Shown piece after piece: positions 8,552 to 17,259 of a DNA stretch of 34,732 nucleotides. The notes under the pieces are model-generated. The model had not been told where the DNA came from. It saw only the letters and a list, made by a program, of their open reading frames with translations, and searched no databases. This DNA comes from Candidatus Kerfeldbacteria bacterium (GTDB lineage: Bacteria; Patescibacteriota; Patescibacteriia; SBBC01), in the NCBI GenBank assembly GCA_016204585.1, contig JACQKH010000004.1, forward strand, positions 1 through 34,732, read 5' to 3'. How positions within the stretch are numbered: the first letter of the stretch is position 1; every line of letters begins with the position of its first letter. Both the position numbers and the translations under genes were made by a program.

Positions 8552-8642
8552 ACCCCGCACCACTTTTGCCATTGGAATTTATTCCGACAGCTGTCCTTTG
8601 GACAGCTGTCGCGTTCTGACGGGAGCAAAAGTGGTGCGGGGT
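8552..8642. repeat. Nested palindrome between convergent holA and rpsT
   Basis: Perfect 18-bp ACCCCGCACCACTTTTGC (8552-8569) / GCAAAAGTGGTGCGGGGT (8625-8642); inner CGACAGCTGTCC-ttt-GGACAGCTGTCG (8585-8611). Confidence 0.85.
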
Positions 8643-8645
8643 AAA

Positions 8646-8909
8646 CTAGCCGAGTTTTCGGACGGCGGCGTGGAGTTTGGATTTCAACCTGGCCGCGGTG
8701 TTGCGCTTGATCACGCCTTTCCGAGCGGCGCGGTCAATAACCGGGATTACGGTTTTAAGACCTTCCGCCGCTTTGGTTTTGTCTTTTTGGGCCGTTGCTT
8801 TGCGAACGGCCTTAACCGCTTTTTTCAGGGTAGACTTGACCGCCAGGTTACGGGCGCGGCGTTTTTCGCTCTTTCGAAGTTCTTTGAAGGCTGATTTTTT
8901 GATGGGCAT
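8646..8909 (-). CDS. rpsT: 30S ribosomal protein S20
   Basis: MPIKKSAFKELRKSEKRRARNLAVKSTLKKAVKAVRKA... Confidence 0.92.
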   Translation of the reverse strand: MPIKKSAFKELRKSEKRRARNLAVKSTLKKAVKAVRKATAQKDKTKAAEGLKTVIPVIDRAARKGVIKRNTAARLKSKLHAAVRKLG

Positions 8910-8914
8910 GTTGA

Positions 8915-8956
8915 GATAGCTTATAGCTTCGCTAGCTTCATTAGCTTGTTAGGTTA
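8915..8956. repeat. Short degenerate tandem repeat (AAGCTANNG, about 9 bp)
   Basis: Minus strand: aacctaacaagctaatgaagctagcgaagctataagctatc. Confidence 0.65.
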
Positions 8957-8965
8957 CATAGTGTA

Positions 8966-9397
8966 TCAGGTTTTTTTCTTGCGAGCAAGACGTTTGCGGA
9001 GGAGCGAGCTTTTGAAATGCTGCGGCTGGTATGGTTTTAGGCGGACGACGCGGCAATTGATGCCGTGCGCTTTGAGCTCGCGGCGGAGATTGGTCGTGAA
9101 ATGCCGCTGGTCGTAGCCGAGGGCGATGATATCGGGCTTGAGTTTCTTGATGAAGGCGAAACGATGCCACGGATTTTTGCTGGCCAGGACTGTTCGTTTT
9201 ACGTACGGTAAGGCAGCCACGATTCTGAGGCGTTGGCGTTCGCTCTGGACTGGCTGGCGACGCTTGAGCTTGGTCACCACGCTGTCCCGACCCACTGCGA
9301 CGATGAGATTTTTACCGAGACGCTTGGCTTGTTTCAGAAACGACCGATGGCCGGCGTGGAGAAGATCAAATGTTCCGAACACTAAGACCGTGCGCAC
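8966..9397 (-). CDS. Cytidylyltransferase-like nucleotidyltransferase (TagD/RibL/RfaE-C type)
   Basis: TVLVFGTFDLLHAGHRSFLKQAKRLG (HxGH motif); GTG start at 9397 fits the family N-terminus. Confidence 0.8.
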   Translation of the reverse strand: MRTVLVFGTFDLLHAGHRSFLKQAKRLGKNLIVAVGRDSVVTKLKRRQPVQSERQRLRIVAALPYVKRTVLASKNPWHRFAFIKKLKPDIIALGYDQRHFTTNLRRELKAHGINCRVVRLKPYQPQHFKSSLLRKRLARKKKT

Positions 9398-9487
9398 GTT
9401 CTTTCGTGTTGTTCTCTGGTTGGTGATCGTACCTCCCCTCACCCCTCCTATCCTAGGAGGGGAACCACCTGGACGTCGAAGGCGAAG

Positions 9488-9547
9488 CCGTAAACCCGAG
9501 CCCCGCACCACTTCGGATGCGGGGTAGACTCCGCGAGTGGTTTACGG
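9488..9547. repeat. Nested palindromic element
   Basis: CCGTAAACC (9488-9496) / GGTTTACGG (9539-9547); inner CCCCGCA (9501-9507) / TGCGGGG (9518-9524). Confidence 0.7.
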
Positions 9548-9585
9548 TGCCGAACACGAGGACAGTCTGGTGACGCGCTGTTCTT

Positions 9586-10500
9586 CTAGAGTTTGCCGGG
9601 GCCATTCGGGTTGTAGCCATTCTCAACTTCTTGAAGGTCGCTATACCCGTCACCATCGGTATCGGTTTTGGCGTCGCTTGAACCAAAGAAGTTCTCGAGG
9701 TGCAGATTCAGTCCGTCGCCATCCGCATCGGTCTCCACCAGAATTTTGGCGCGCGGCGCTTGTTGGGCCGTGTATTTCCCCGAGCTTTGGCACTGCTGGC
9801 GGTAGTAGTCGTTGTTCGTGAATTGTTGGTAACCTTCCTTGAAAGATTCAGGGAAATACTTTAACGCATCAGGGTGTTCGTTCAAGTAGCAGCCCACGAT
9901 ATATTCATCATCATTTGATACGTTTATCGTATTGTTATTTGTATTGGCGTTTTGGTTAACGTTGAGATTTGTATTTTCGGAGAAATTTGTGTTGAGTCCA
10001 CGATTGATATTCGTTACCTCGTTCGCGTTTGCTACCAAGCCCGTATTTGTTGCGTTCACCGCCAGACTATTCGTTATCACTGGAACGTCGTTTTTACCGC
10101 TCGCGGTTGTATTCGTGCTCTTGCTCGGAGAAAATAGTTTTAAGTATCCTCGGCTGTACGCAAAATACCCGCCGCCGAGCAGGCCGAAGAAGACCACCCC
10201 GCCGATCGCCCACCCCAGCCATTTTTTTGATGTTGCCATGGGTACATCCGGCAGCGACGGTTTCCAGGGGCCCGAAGATTCTCGTTCGATGTTCATCGGC
10301 GGCGGCGCTGGTTCCCTCACCTCGGGCCCGCCTGCCGGACGGGCAGGCAGGGGAGGAGGGGCCGTGGGCGTTACCCCCAAGGGCGGAGGTGGCGGCTGTT
10401 GATTTTGCGGCCGCGGTGTTAACGGACTGCCAGTCGGAGGTTCTGGTTTTAGGTGATCGAGATCAGCGAAAATGTCTTTCATAAAAGACCAATCAGCCAA
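9586..10500 (-). CDS. Membrane protein with NTN-rich linker and C-terminal TSP type-3 repeats
   Basis: TM WLGWAIGGVVFFGLLGGGYFAYSRGY; NTNRGLNTNFSENTNLNVNQNANTNNN; DADGDGLNLHLENFFGSSDAKTDTDGDGYSDLQEV. Confidence 0.75.
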   Translation of the reverse strand: MADWSFMKDIFADLDHLKPEPPTGSPLTPRPQNQQPPPPPLGVTPTAPPPLPARPAGGPEVREPAPPPMNIERESSGPWKPSLPDVPMATSKKWLGWAIGGVVFFGLLGGGYFAYSRGYLKLFSPSKSTNTTASGKNDVPVITNSLAVNATNTGLVANANEVTNINRGLNTNFSENTNLNVNQNANTNNNTINVSNDDEYIVGCYLNEHPDALKYFPESFKEGYQQFTNNDYYRQQCQSSGKYTAQQAPRAKILVETDADGDGLNLHLENFFGSSDAKTDTDGDGYSDLQEVENGYNPNGPGKL

Positions 10501-10599
10501 AGGCGGCTGACTCGTTAGTGTTCAGATTGATAATTTATTGATTTCCATTTGACAGATGTATTTTATCATATTTGATGGAAAATATCAAGTTCGATTTTA

Positions 10600-12633
10600 T
10601 TATTTTTGCCTTAAGGGTCGCGGAAGCATTCGCCTCTTCGGCCGTCGTCTGGCCGTGGGTCTGTCTGTTTTTTTCTGGTGGAGTTGCGCAATTTGGTCTC
10701 GCAATAACGCCGCCTTTTCGAATTCAAGGTTTTGACTGGCCAGCTCCATCTGGTTGGTGAGCTCGGTAATTACGTGCGAAACTTCAGTCTCAGGAATTTC
10801 GTCGATCGGTAGCGCCGGCGCTTGTTCTTCAGCGAGTTTTGCTCCAGCTAAACGGTCTTGGCGGATTGCTTTGGCGATGCTGGTTGGAGTTATATGGCGC
10901 TTTTGGTTATAAGCTGATTGCGCCTTACGTCTCCGCTCGACTTCAGTAATCGCCGCTTTCATTGAGCCGGTCATCCGGTCTGCGTACATAACCACGCGGC
11001 CGTTGACGTGCCTGGCCGCCCGGCCCATGGTCTGAATCAGCGCGGTGGTGGAACGGAGAAAGCCTTCCTTGTCTGCATCCAGGATGGCCACCAACGAAAC
11101 TTCGGGCAGATCGAGTCCCTCGCGCAGCAGGTTGATGCCTACGACCACGTCGAAAAGACCCAAGCGCAAGTCGCGCAGGATTTCCAGTCGCTCGAAAGTG
11201 TCTATATCCGAGTGCAGGTATTGCACCCTGATCCCGAGTTCCTTTAGATAGTCGGTGAGTTCTTCGGCCATCCGCTTAGTCAGGGTCGTGACCAGTATCC
11301 GCTCTTTCTGGTTGGCCCGTTCCTGGATTATGGCCAGCAGGTCGTCAACCTGCCCCTTGGTCGGTTTGACCTCAACGGTTGGGTCGAGCAGGCCGGTCGG
11401 TCGGACAAGTTGTTCCACGACCTGCGCGGACTCCTTGATCTCGAAGATGTCGGGCGTGGCCGAGACGTAGACGCGTTGTTTAATGCGCTGCTGGAATTCG
11501 TCAAAGCGAAGCGGACGATTGTCGAGGGCCGAGGGAAGACGAAATCCGTACTCGACCAGCACCTGTTTGCGCGAGCGGTCGCCTTCGTACATGCCGCGGA
11601 TTTGCGGAAGGGTCATGTGTGATTCGTCAATGAACAGCAGGAAGTCTTTGGGAAAATAGTCGAGCAGCGTGGATGGAGGTTGTCCCGCTTCACGCCCGTC
11701 AAAGTACCGCGAGTAATTCTCAATGCCGTTGCAGTAGCCGGTGGTGGCGATCATTTCAAGGTCAAAGTTTGTCCGCTGCTTCAGGCGTTGCGCTTCGAGA
11801 AGCTGTCCGTTTTTTTCGAGAACGGTCAACCGTTGGTCCAACTCCTGACGGATGGAGGCGATGATTTGCGGCAGGCGCTCGATCGGGGTGACAAAATGTT
11901 TGGCCGGGAAGATTTGAATGGTGTTGAGAATGGCGGTTGATTGTCCGGTGATTGGATCGAGCATGGCGAGTTTTTCAATATCATCGCCGGAAAAAGACAC
12001 CCGCACGGCCCGCTCCTCGTAGGCCGGATAAATATCGAGCGTGTCGCCGCGAACGCGGTAGGTGCTGCGATGAAAGTCAATGTCGTTGCGAGTATACAGT
12101 AGGTGGTTGAGCTTGGTTAATAGAGATTGGCGCGGGAAATACTGACCGGTTTTCAGCTCGACCATGATGTTTTTATATTCCTGCGGATTGCCCAGGCCAT
12201 AGATGCAGGAGACGGAAGCCACGATCAGCACGTCGCGCCGGGTGATGAGGTCGCGGGTGGCCGCGTTCCGCAGCCGATCAATTTCTTCGTTGATGTCGGT
12301 TTCTTTCTCGATGTAGGTGTCGGTGCGCGGAATATAGGCCTCGGGTTGGTAGTAGTCGTAGTATGAGACGAAATAGTGAACCGCATTGTTTGGGAAAAAT
12401 TCACGGAATTCGCTGGCCAGCTGGGCGGCCAGGGTTTTGTTGTGGCTGATGACGAGCGTTGGCCGTTGAATTGCCGCGACGACATTCGCCATGGTAAAGG
12501 TTTTGCCCGAACCGGTCACGCCGAGGAGCGTCTGGGCCACGTCACCACCGCGGATTCCCGACGTGAGCTTGGCGATCGCTTCGGGCTGGTCGCCGGTCGG
12601 TTTGAATGGGGAGCGGAGTTTGAAAGCTGGCAT
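10600..12633 (-). CDS. uvrB: Excinuclease ABC subunit B
   Basis: [14 protein letters not shown]...[16 protein letters not shown]...[20 protein letters not shown]; UvrB C-terminal UVR motif. Confidence 0.95.
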   Translation of the reverse strand: MPAFKLRSPFKPTGDQPEAIAKLTSGIRGGDVAQTLLGVTGSGKTFTMANVVAAIQRPTLVISHNKTLAAQLASEFREFFPNNAVHYFVSYYDYYQPEAYIPRTDTYIEKETDINEEIDRLRNAATRDLITRRDVLIVASVSCIYGLGNPQEYKNIMVELKTGQYFPRQSLLTKLNHLLYTRNDIDFHRSTYRVRGDTLDIYPAYEERAVRVSFSGDDIEKLAMLDPITGQSTAILNTIQIFPAKHFVTPIERLPQIIASIRQELDQRLTVLEKNGQLLEAQRLKQRTNFDLEMIATTGYCNGIENYSRYFDGREAGQPPSTLLDYFPKDFLLFIDESHMTLPQIRGMYEGDRSRKQVLVEYGFRLPSALDNRPLRFDEFQQRIKQRVYVSATPDIFEIKESAQVVEQLVRPTGLLDPTVEVKPTKGQVDDLLAIIQERANQKERILVTTLTKRMAEELTDYLKELGIRVQYLHSDIDTFERLEILRDLRLGLFDVVVGINLLREGLDLPEVSLVAILDADKEGFLRSTTALIQTMGRAARHVNGRVVMYADRMTGSMKAAITEVERRRKAQSAYNQKRHITPTSIAKAIRQDRLAGAKLAEEQAPALPIDEIPETEVSHVITELTNQMELASQNLEFEKAALLRDQIAQLHQKKTDRPTARRRPKRRMLPRPLRQK

Positions 12634-12750
12634 GTCTTGTTAATGTAGCATGAATGGAGAATGTCCCCACAGCGCGGCTAATGCGCACGGCACTATTTAG
12701 TAAACATGCCGTTATCGGATACAGAGGATTCGGAGCGCCTCACTTTCGTT

Positions 12751-12784
12751 GACGTTTTACCAAAAAAATGGTTACAGTGTAGTG
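12751..12784 (+). promoter_or_regulatory. Possible promoter TTGACG-N18-TACAGT
   Basis: cgTTGACGttttaccaaaaaaatggtTACAGTg upstream of CDS 12804. Confidence 0.35.
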
Positions 12785-12803
12785 GCGTGGCGACGTAACA
12801 TTA

Positions 12804-14579
12804 ATGGAGCAGAGGCCAAAGAAATTGAAAAAGGCCATGAAATTTACCGAGGTTGAAGTTGAAGTAAAACAAGGCGTGCGTGTGGCGCACGCGATTTCCG
12901 TAGGCATCTACCTGATGGCGGCAATTTCGGTTGTCAGCATCATTGGCGGCATGATTTTGTCAATCGCTTTCCAGCCACCACAAATCCAGGCGGTTGCTCC
13001 TAACTCGACTAATACCGTCACCCTGACCTGGACTGCGCCGGGCGATGATCTGAACATCGGGACGGCGGCGGGGTACCGAATCCGACACTCAAGTGATTCT
13101 CTCAACGAGGCATCCTGGCCGACCGCGGCCATCGCCGCCAACCCGCCGACGCCCCTGCTGGCCGGAACCCAACAATCAATGAACGTCACCGGACTTACGC
13201 CGGGGACGCTGTATTACTTTGCCGTTAAGAGCTACGACGAAGCCGATAACGAGTCCGCTATTTCTAATATCGCCACCAAGCGAACGGATCTGGTCGCTTG
13301 TACACCAGAGTGGTCGTGCACGACTTGGTCAGACTGCCGGGACGGCGAGCAAGCCCGGACGTGCGTTGATATCGCCAGTCCGCCATGCGGCTCGAACTTC
13401 AACCGTCCAATCGAAACACAAACTTGTACAACGCCGGAACCAGCGCCGACTTCCTGTGTCGAGCGATGGTCGTGTACCGATTGGACGGACTGCGTTGATG
13501 GAGCGAGGAAGCGAGTCTGCCAAGACCTTGAACGGTGCGGCACCGACCAGGACAAACCGGCCGTCACCTACGATTGCAGCACGGGTGGAGCGCTCCCCGA
13601 TGATCCGTTGCCGACGTATGTGGCCGTCGCTCAGGCGACAGGCGGTAGCCCGGAAGTTAGAGTGTACCGAACGAACGGCGGCAAGAAAATAGGCGACTTC
13701 TTCGCCTACCGCAAGAGTTACCGCGGCGGACTGTCAATTTCTGGCGGCGACGTTAACGGTGACGGCGACACTGACGTGGTGGTAGGAACCGGCCGAGGGA
13801 CCAGTCCGCAAGTTTCACTCTTCACGCCCACGGGCAAACTTCAACATCGATTTTTTCCGTACCCCAGCGGGTTGCGAACGGGCGTCAACGTGGCGGTCGC
13901 CGACGTTGATGGCGACGGGCAGAACGACTTGATTACGGCGCCGGCCGGCTCGTATCCGGCGCTGGTGCGCGTCTTCCGGTTTGATACGCTTAAGAAGAAA
14001 TTCAATCGCTTTCTTGAATTCACGGCTTTCGACGCCAAGTGGCGCGGTGGCGTGAATCTGGCCGCTGAGGATCTCGACCGGAACGGCTTAGCCGAAGTGA
14101 TGGTGACGCCGTCGTCACGCGGCCGCGGCTCTCAGGTGCAAGTCTTCGAGTATGACCTGCCGAAAGGCGTGATGGCAAAGCGTCATGCCTTTTATGCCTA
14201 CGGCCGGAGTTTCAAAAGCGGCGTAGAAATCACTGCGGCGGATGTAAACGGCGACGGCCAACGGGAAATCGTGACCAGCCCGGCTCCGGGAGCCGCCGAG
14301 ATCCGCGTCTTCACCTACATCGATCGCCGGGTCAAGCTATTAATTCGATTTTTTGCCGGCAGTAAATCGTTCCGCGGCGGAGCGGACCTGGCCAGCAGCG
14401 ATTTGAACAAAGACGGTCAGGACGAAATTTTGACCGTGACGTTCTCGAACGGACAACCCGGACTCCGGGTCTTCACCAGGAACTTCACCACCGGAAAAAT
14501 TGAACGCGCCGCTTCGCCTTTCGCGCCACTCGTCTTCAGCCCGCGCTTTCAGAAGGGCGTTCGAATAACTTCGCTGTAG
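12804..14579 (+). CDS. Surface protein: fibronectin type III, two TSP1-like Cys/Trp repeats, FG-GAP/VCBS repeats
   Basis: LTWTAPGDDLNIGTAAGYRIRHS; CTPEWSCTTWSDC and CVERWSCTDWTDC; ADVNGDGQREIVTSPAPG-type repeats. Confidence 0.8.
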   Translation: MEQRPKKLKKAMKFTEVEVEVKQGVRVAHAISVGIYLMAAISVVSIIGGMILSIAFQPPQIQAVAPNSTNTVTLTWTAPGDDLNIGTAAGYRIRHSSDSLNEASWPTAAIAANPPTPLLAGTQQSMNVTGLTPGTLYYFAVKSYDEADNESAISNIATKRTDLVACTPEWSCTTWSDCRDGEQARTCVDIASPPCGSNFNRPIETQTCTTPEPAPTSCVERWSCTDWTDCVDGARKRVCQDLERCGTDQDKPAVTYDCSTGGALPDDPLPTYVAVAQATGGSPEVRVYRTNGGKKIGDFFAYRKSYRGGLSISGGDVNGDGDTDVVVGTGRGTSPQVSLFTPTGKLQHRFFPYPSGLRTGVNVAVADVDGDGQNDLITAPAGSYPALVRVFRFDTLKKKFNRFLEFTAFDAKWRGGVNLAAEDLDRNGLAEVMVTPSSRGRGSQVQVFEYDLPKGVMAKRHAFYAYGRSFKSGVEITAADVNGDGQREIVTSPAPGAAEIRVFTYIDRRVKLLIRFFAGSKSFRGGADLASSDLNKDGQDEILTVTFSNGQPGLRVFTRNFTTGKIERAASPFAPLVFSPRFQKGVRITSL

Positions 14580-14604
14580 CTGCCTAATCAGTGTCTGAAA
14601 CACC

Positions 14605-15159
14605 ATGATTGCATCTCTGCACGGCACGATTCGTCTTCGTGAATCACGGGCAATTGTGGTGAGTGTCGGCGGTATCGGCTGGCGAGTTTTTGTCGGCAGT
14701 CGGGTTTTAAAACAGGCTGAGGGGGAAACCGTTGATCTCTATACGCATCTCCACGTCGGTGGGGACGGAATGGATCTCTACGGTTTCGCCACGCCCGATG
14801 AGCTGGGTTTGTTTGAATCACTGATTCGCGTGGCGGGCGTCGGTCCGAAGTCGGCCCTGGCAATTCTGAGCGAAACGCCGTCAGCCGAAGTTCGGAATGC
14901 GATTATCAGCGCTGATACGGTACCGTTAATGCGCGCCTCGGGCATCGGCAAGAAAACGGCGGAGCGGATTATCTTGGAGCTGAGCGGGACGCTGCTGTCA
15001 AATAAAATTTCCGCTTCGGATGAAGCGATCGATGCGTTGGAACGACTCGGCTACACTCGCCGCGAAGCAAACGAAGCAATGAGTCAGGTTGATACCTCAA
15101 TCCGCGATGTTCGCGAGCGGATTCGCGCCGCTCTCCGCACGTTGAGTAAGCGTCCGTGA
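14605..15159 (+). CDS. ruvA: Holliday junction branch migration protein RuvA
   Basis: MIASLHGTIRLRESRAIVVSVGGIGWRVFV...; VAGVGPKSALAILSETP; GIGKKTAERIILEL. Confidence 0.9.
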   Translation: MIASLHGTIRLRESRAIVVSVGGIGWRVFVGSRVLKQAEGETVDLYTHLHVGGDGMDLYGFATPDELGLFESLIRVAGVGPKSALAILSETPSAEVRNAIISADTVPLMRASGIGKKTAERIILELSGTLLSNKISASDEAIDALERLGYTRREANEAMSQVDTSIRDVRERIRAALRTLSKRP

Positions 15160-16157
15160 GCGTATTCGCCGTCCGAACGCCATCCAATCCGGCGGCTTGG
15201 GACGCCTTCGTCTGCGAGCAATCTCAGCCGAACGTTTTTCTGCAGTCCTGGGCCTGGGGGGAGTTTCAGCGGGCGGCCGGTAAGCCCATAATACGGATGG
15301 AAGCATTGAATGGTGAAGATGTGGCAGCCGCGGCTCTGCTCGTACTGCATACAACCAGGTTGAAGAAATCTTTCCTGCTGGCGCCGCGCGGTCCCATAAT
15401 CCGTTCGAATCTTCCGGCCGCGGCGTTGCGGGAAGTGTGGACCAGCTTTTTGGAATACGTTGAACGCGTTCACTCGACCGATACGATGTTCGTGAAAGTT
15501 GAACCGAATACGGCGCCACCCCAAAGTCTTGAACTTGAGTCCGGAACATTCGTTCATCCGGAACACACGCTGCTTCTCGACCTGACCATGGACGAAACTC
15601 AACAGATCGAGAAGATGCACCAGAAAACGCGCTATAATATTCGTCTGGCGGAGCGAAAGGGCGTGCGTGTTCGGTTCAGTCGGGAAGAGCGCGACCTCAA
15701 CCTATTTATCAATATGCTCAAGGCCACCGGCCGGCGACAGGGGATTGGTGTTTTTCCAGATTCTTATTATCAAACCATGCTCAAGACGCTTGGCCAAACA
15801 TGCCAACTTGCTCTGGCGGAACATCAGGGCGCCGCGCTAGCCGCTTCAATTTTGGTCGGTTTCGGCGATACCCTGACCTACGTCCATGGCGCTTCCGACG
15901 ACAGGCACCGCGAGTTCATGGCCTCGCACCTGATGCAGTGGGAGAGCATTCGGTATGCGAAAGAACGAGGATACCGTTATTACGATTTCTTTGGTGTCGC
16001 GCCGCCCGATTCAGTGAATCATAAATGGCAGGGGATTACGCGCTTTAAGCTCGGGTTTGGCGGACAGGTACACAAGTATGCTGGTGCATATAATGTGGTG
16101 TACAATCGGCCGTGGTACACCCTGTACCGATTGGCGAAAAGAGTTACGGGACGGTGA
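15156..16157 (+). CDS. FemAB/FemX-like peptidoglycan bridge aminoacyltransferase
   Basis: FLQSWAWGEFQRAAGK..., MHQKTRYNIRLAERKGV, YYDFFGVAP. Confidence 0.8.
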   Translation: MSVFAVRTPSNPAAWDAFVCEQSQPNVFLQSWAWGEFQRAAGKPIIRMEALNGEDVAAAALLVLHTTRLKKSFLLAPRGPIIRSNLPAAALREVWTSFLEYVERVHSTDTMFVKVEPNTAPPQSLELESGTFVHPEHTLLLDLTMDETQQIEKMHQKTRYNIRLAERKGVRVRFSREERDLNLFINMLKATGRRQGIGVFPDSYYQTMLKTLGQTCQLALAEHQGAALAASILVGFGDTLTYVHGASDDRHREFMASHLMQWESIRYAKERGYRYYDFFGVAPPDSVNHKWQGITRFKLGFGGQVHKYAGAYNVVYNRPWYTLYRLAKRVTGR

Positions 16158-16207
16158 TTATTAGACATTGTAGCCTGCCCATTTATGGGCATTGACGGAA
16201 ATGAACT

Positions 16208-16915
16208 ATGACTTCTACTGTTGTGATCATGGCCGCTGGACGCGGTACACGAATGAAAGGGTTGGCCAACGACCGGCCAAAACACCTGCTGACAGTGCTC
16301 GGCCGGCCGTTCCTCGACCACCTGCTTGATCGCCTCAAGCAAGCCGGCTTTCGCGACATCGTCATGGTCACTGGACACCAGAACCATGCTTTTCAACCGT
16401 ATCAAGGCCGCCGCGGCATTCGGCTGGTTGAGCAGCAGCTGCTCCATGAACGGTACGGGACTGCGGCCGCAGTCGAGTCGGCGCGTGAGGCGGTCGGCCA
16501 GGCGCCGTTTGCGGTGGTTTCCGGCGACAACCTGTACAGCGTTGATGACCTTCGAAAAGTAACCATTGATTCCGCCAGCGCGTGGATCGGCGGATATAAG
16601 ACGGCGGCCTGGCAGGGAATGGGGATTTTGAAACTGAAAAATGACGGAGCGCTGGAAAAAATCATTGAGAAGCCGCAAAATTTTGTCGGCGATCTCATCA
16701 ATGCCAGTCTGTATTTGTTCACGCCGGCGATTTTCGAGATAATTGAGCGTCTTCAACCAAGCCCGCGCGGCGAGTACGAAATCACCGATGCCGTAAACGC
16801 GCTGGCCGCCCGGGAGCCGGTCAACGTGTTCGAGCTGGAAGACCGCTGGCTGGACTTGACGACGCCGTCTGACATACCGAAGATAGAGAAGGCGTTGCGT
16901 GGTGGAGAGATTTAA
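16208..16915 (+). CDS. Sugar-phosphate nucleotidyltransferase (GlmU/RmlA N-terminal-like)
   Basis: VVIMAAGRGTRMKGLANDRPKHLLTVLGRPFLDHLLDRL. Confidence 0.85.
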   Translation: MTSTVVIMAAGRGTRMKGLANDRPKHLLTVLGRPFLDHLLDRLKQAGFRDIVMVTGHQNHAFQPYQGRRGIRLVEQQLLHERYGTAAAVESAREAVGQAPFAVVSGDNLYSVDDLRKVTIDSASAWIGGYKTAAWQGMGILKLKNDGALEKIIEKPQNFVGDLINASLYLFTPAIFEIIERLQPSPRGEYEITDAVNALAAREPVNVFELEDRWLDLTTPSDIPKIEKALRGGEI

Positions 16916-16940
16916 GATTAAGGATTTAGGATTAAGGTTG
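16914..16940 (+). repeat. Short degenerate tandem repeat (GGATTTA/GGATTAA type)
   Basis: ttaagattaaggatttaggattaaggt. Confidence 0.6.
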
Positions 16941-17041
16941 TAGCGCGCCGCGCGAGACCCATGCCCTCGTAGTTTCCCGCCACTTTGATTAAAAGTTTCC
17001 AGGATAGGCGGGATCCCGCCGGATGGCGGGACAACGGATAC

Positions 17042-17146
17042 CCAGCACCAGTTGGTGCCAGCCTCCCTAGTTCAACGGATAGAACGCGAGATTCCGGATC
17101 TCGTGATAGAGGTTCGATTCCTCTGGGGGGCACCAACTGGTGCTGG
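17042..17146. repeat. 18-bp perfect inverted repeat enclosing tRNA-Arg
   Basis: CCAGCACCAGTTGGTGCC (17042-17059) / GGCACCAACTGGTGCTGG (17129-17146); right arm overlaps the tRNA 3' GGCACCA. Confidence 0.9.
17061..17135 (+). tRNA. tRNA-Arg(CCG), CCA encoded
   Basis: GCCTCCC/GGGGGGC acceptor, D-arm GTTC..GAAC, anticodon stem CGAGA-TTCCGGA-TCTCG (anticodon CCG), T-arm AGAGG-TTCGATT-CCTCT. Confidence 0.9.
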
Positions 17147-17162
17147 ACGTCCTTAAGATAGA

Positions 17163-17186
17163 CCGTGCACCACGTTGGGTGCACGG
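17163..17186. terminator. Hairpin downstream of tRNA
   Basis: CCGTGCACC-acgttg-GGTGCACGG perfect 9-bp stem. Confidence 0.45.
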
Positions 17187-17193
17187 CAGGGGT

Positions 17194-17222
17194 TTGACGA
17201 CCGGTCAGTAACTTGATAGAGT
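17194..17222 (+). promoter_or_regulatory. sigma70-like promoter TTGACG-N17-TAGAGT
   Basis: TTGACG 17194-17199; TAGAGT 17217-17222. Confidence 0.45.
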
Positions 17223-17259
17223 GCCTTGAGACAATCGGTGGCTCGAAAGGAGTACACCG

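Noticed and set aside
17042-17186. CRISPR-like interpretation of repeated GCACCA/TGGTGC hairpins
   Set aside because: No regularly spaced direct repeats with unique spacers and no cas genes; these are palindromes around a tRNA.
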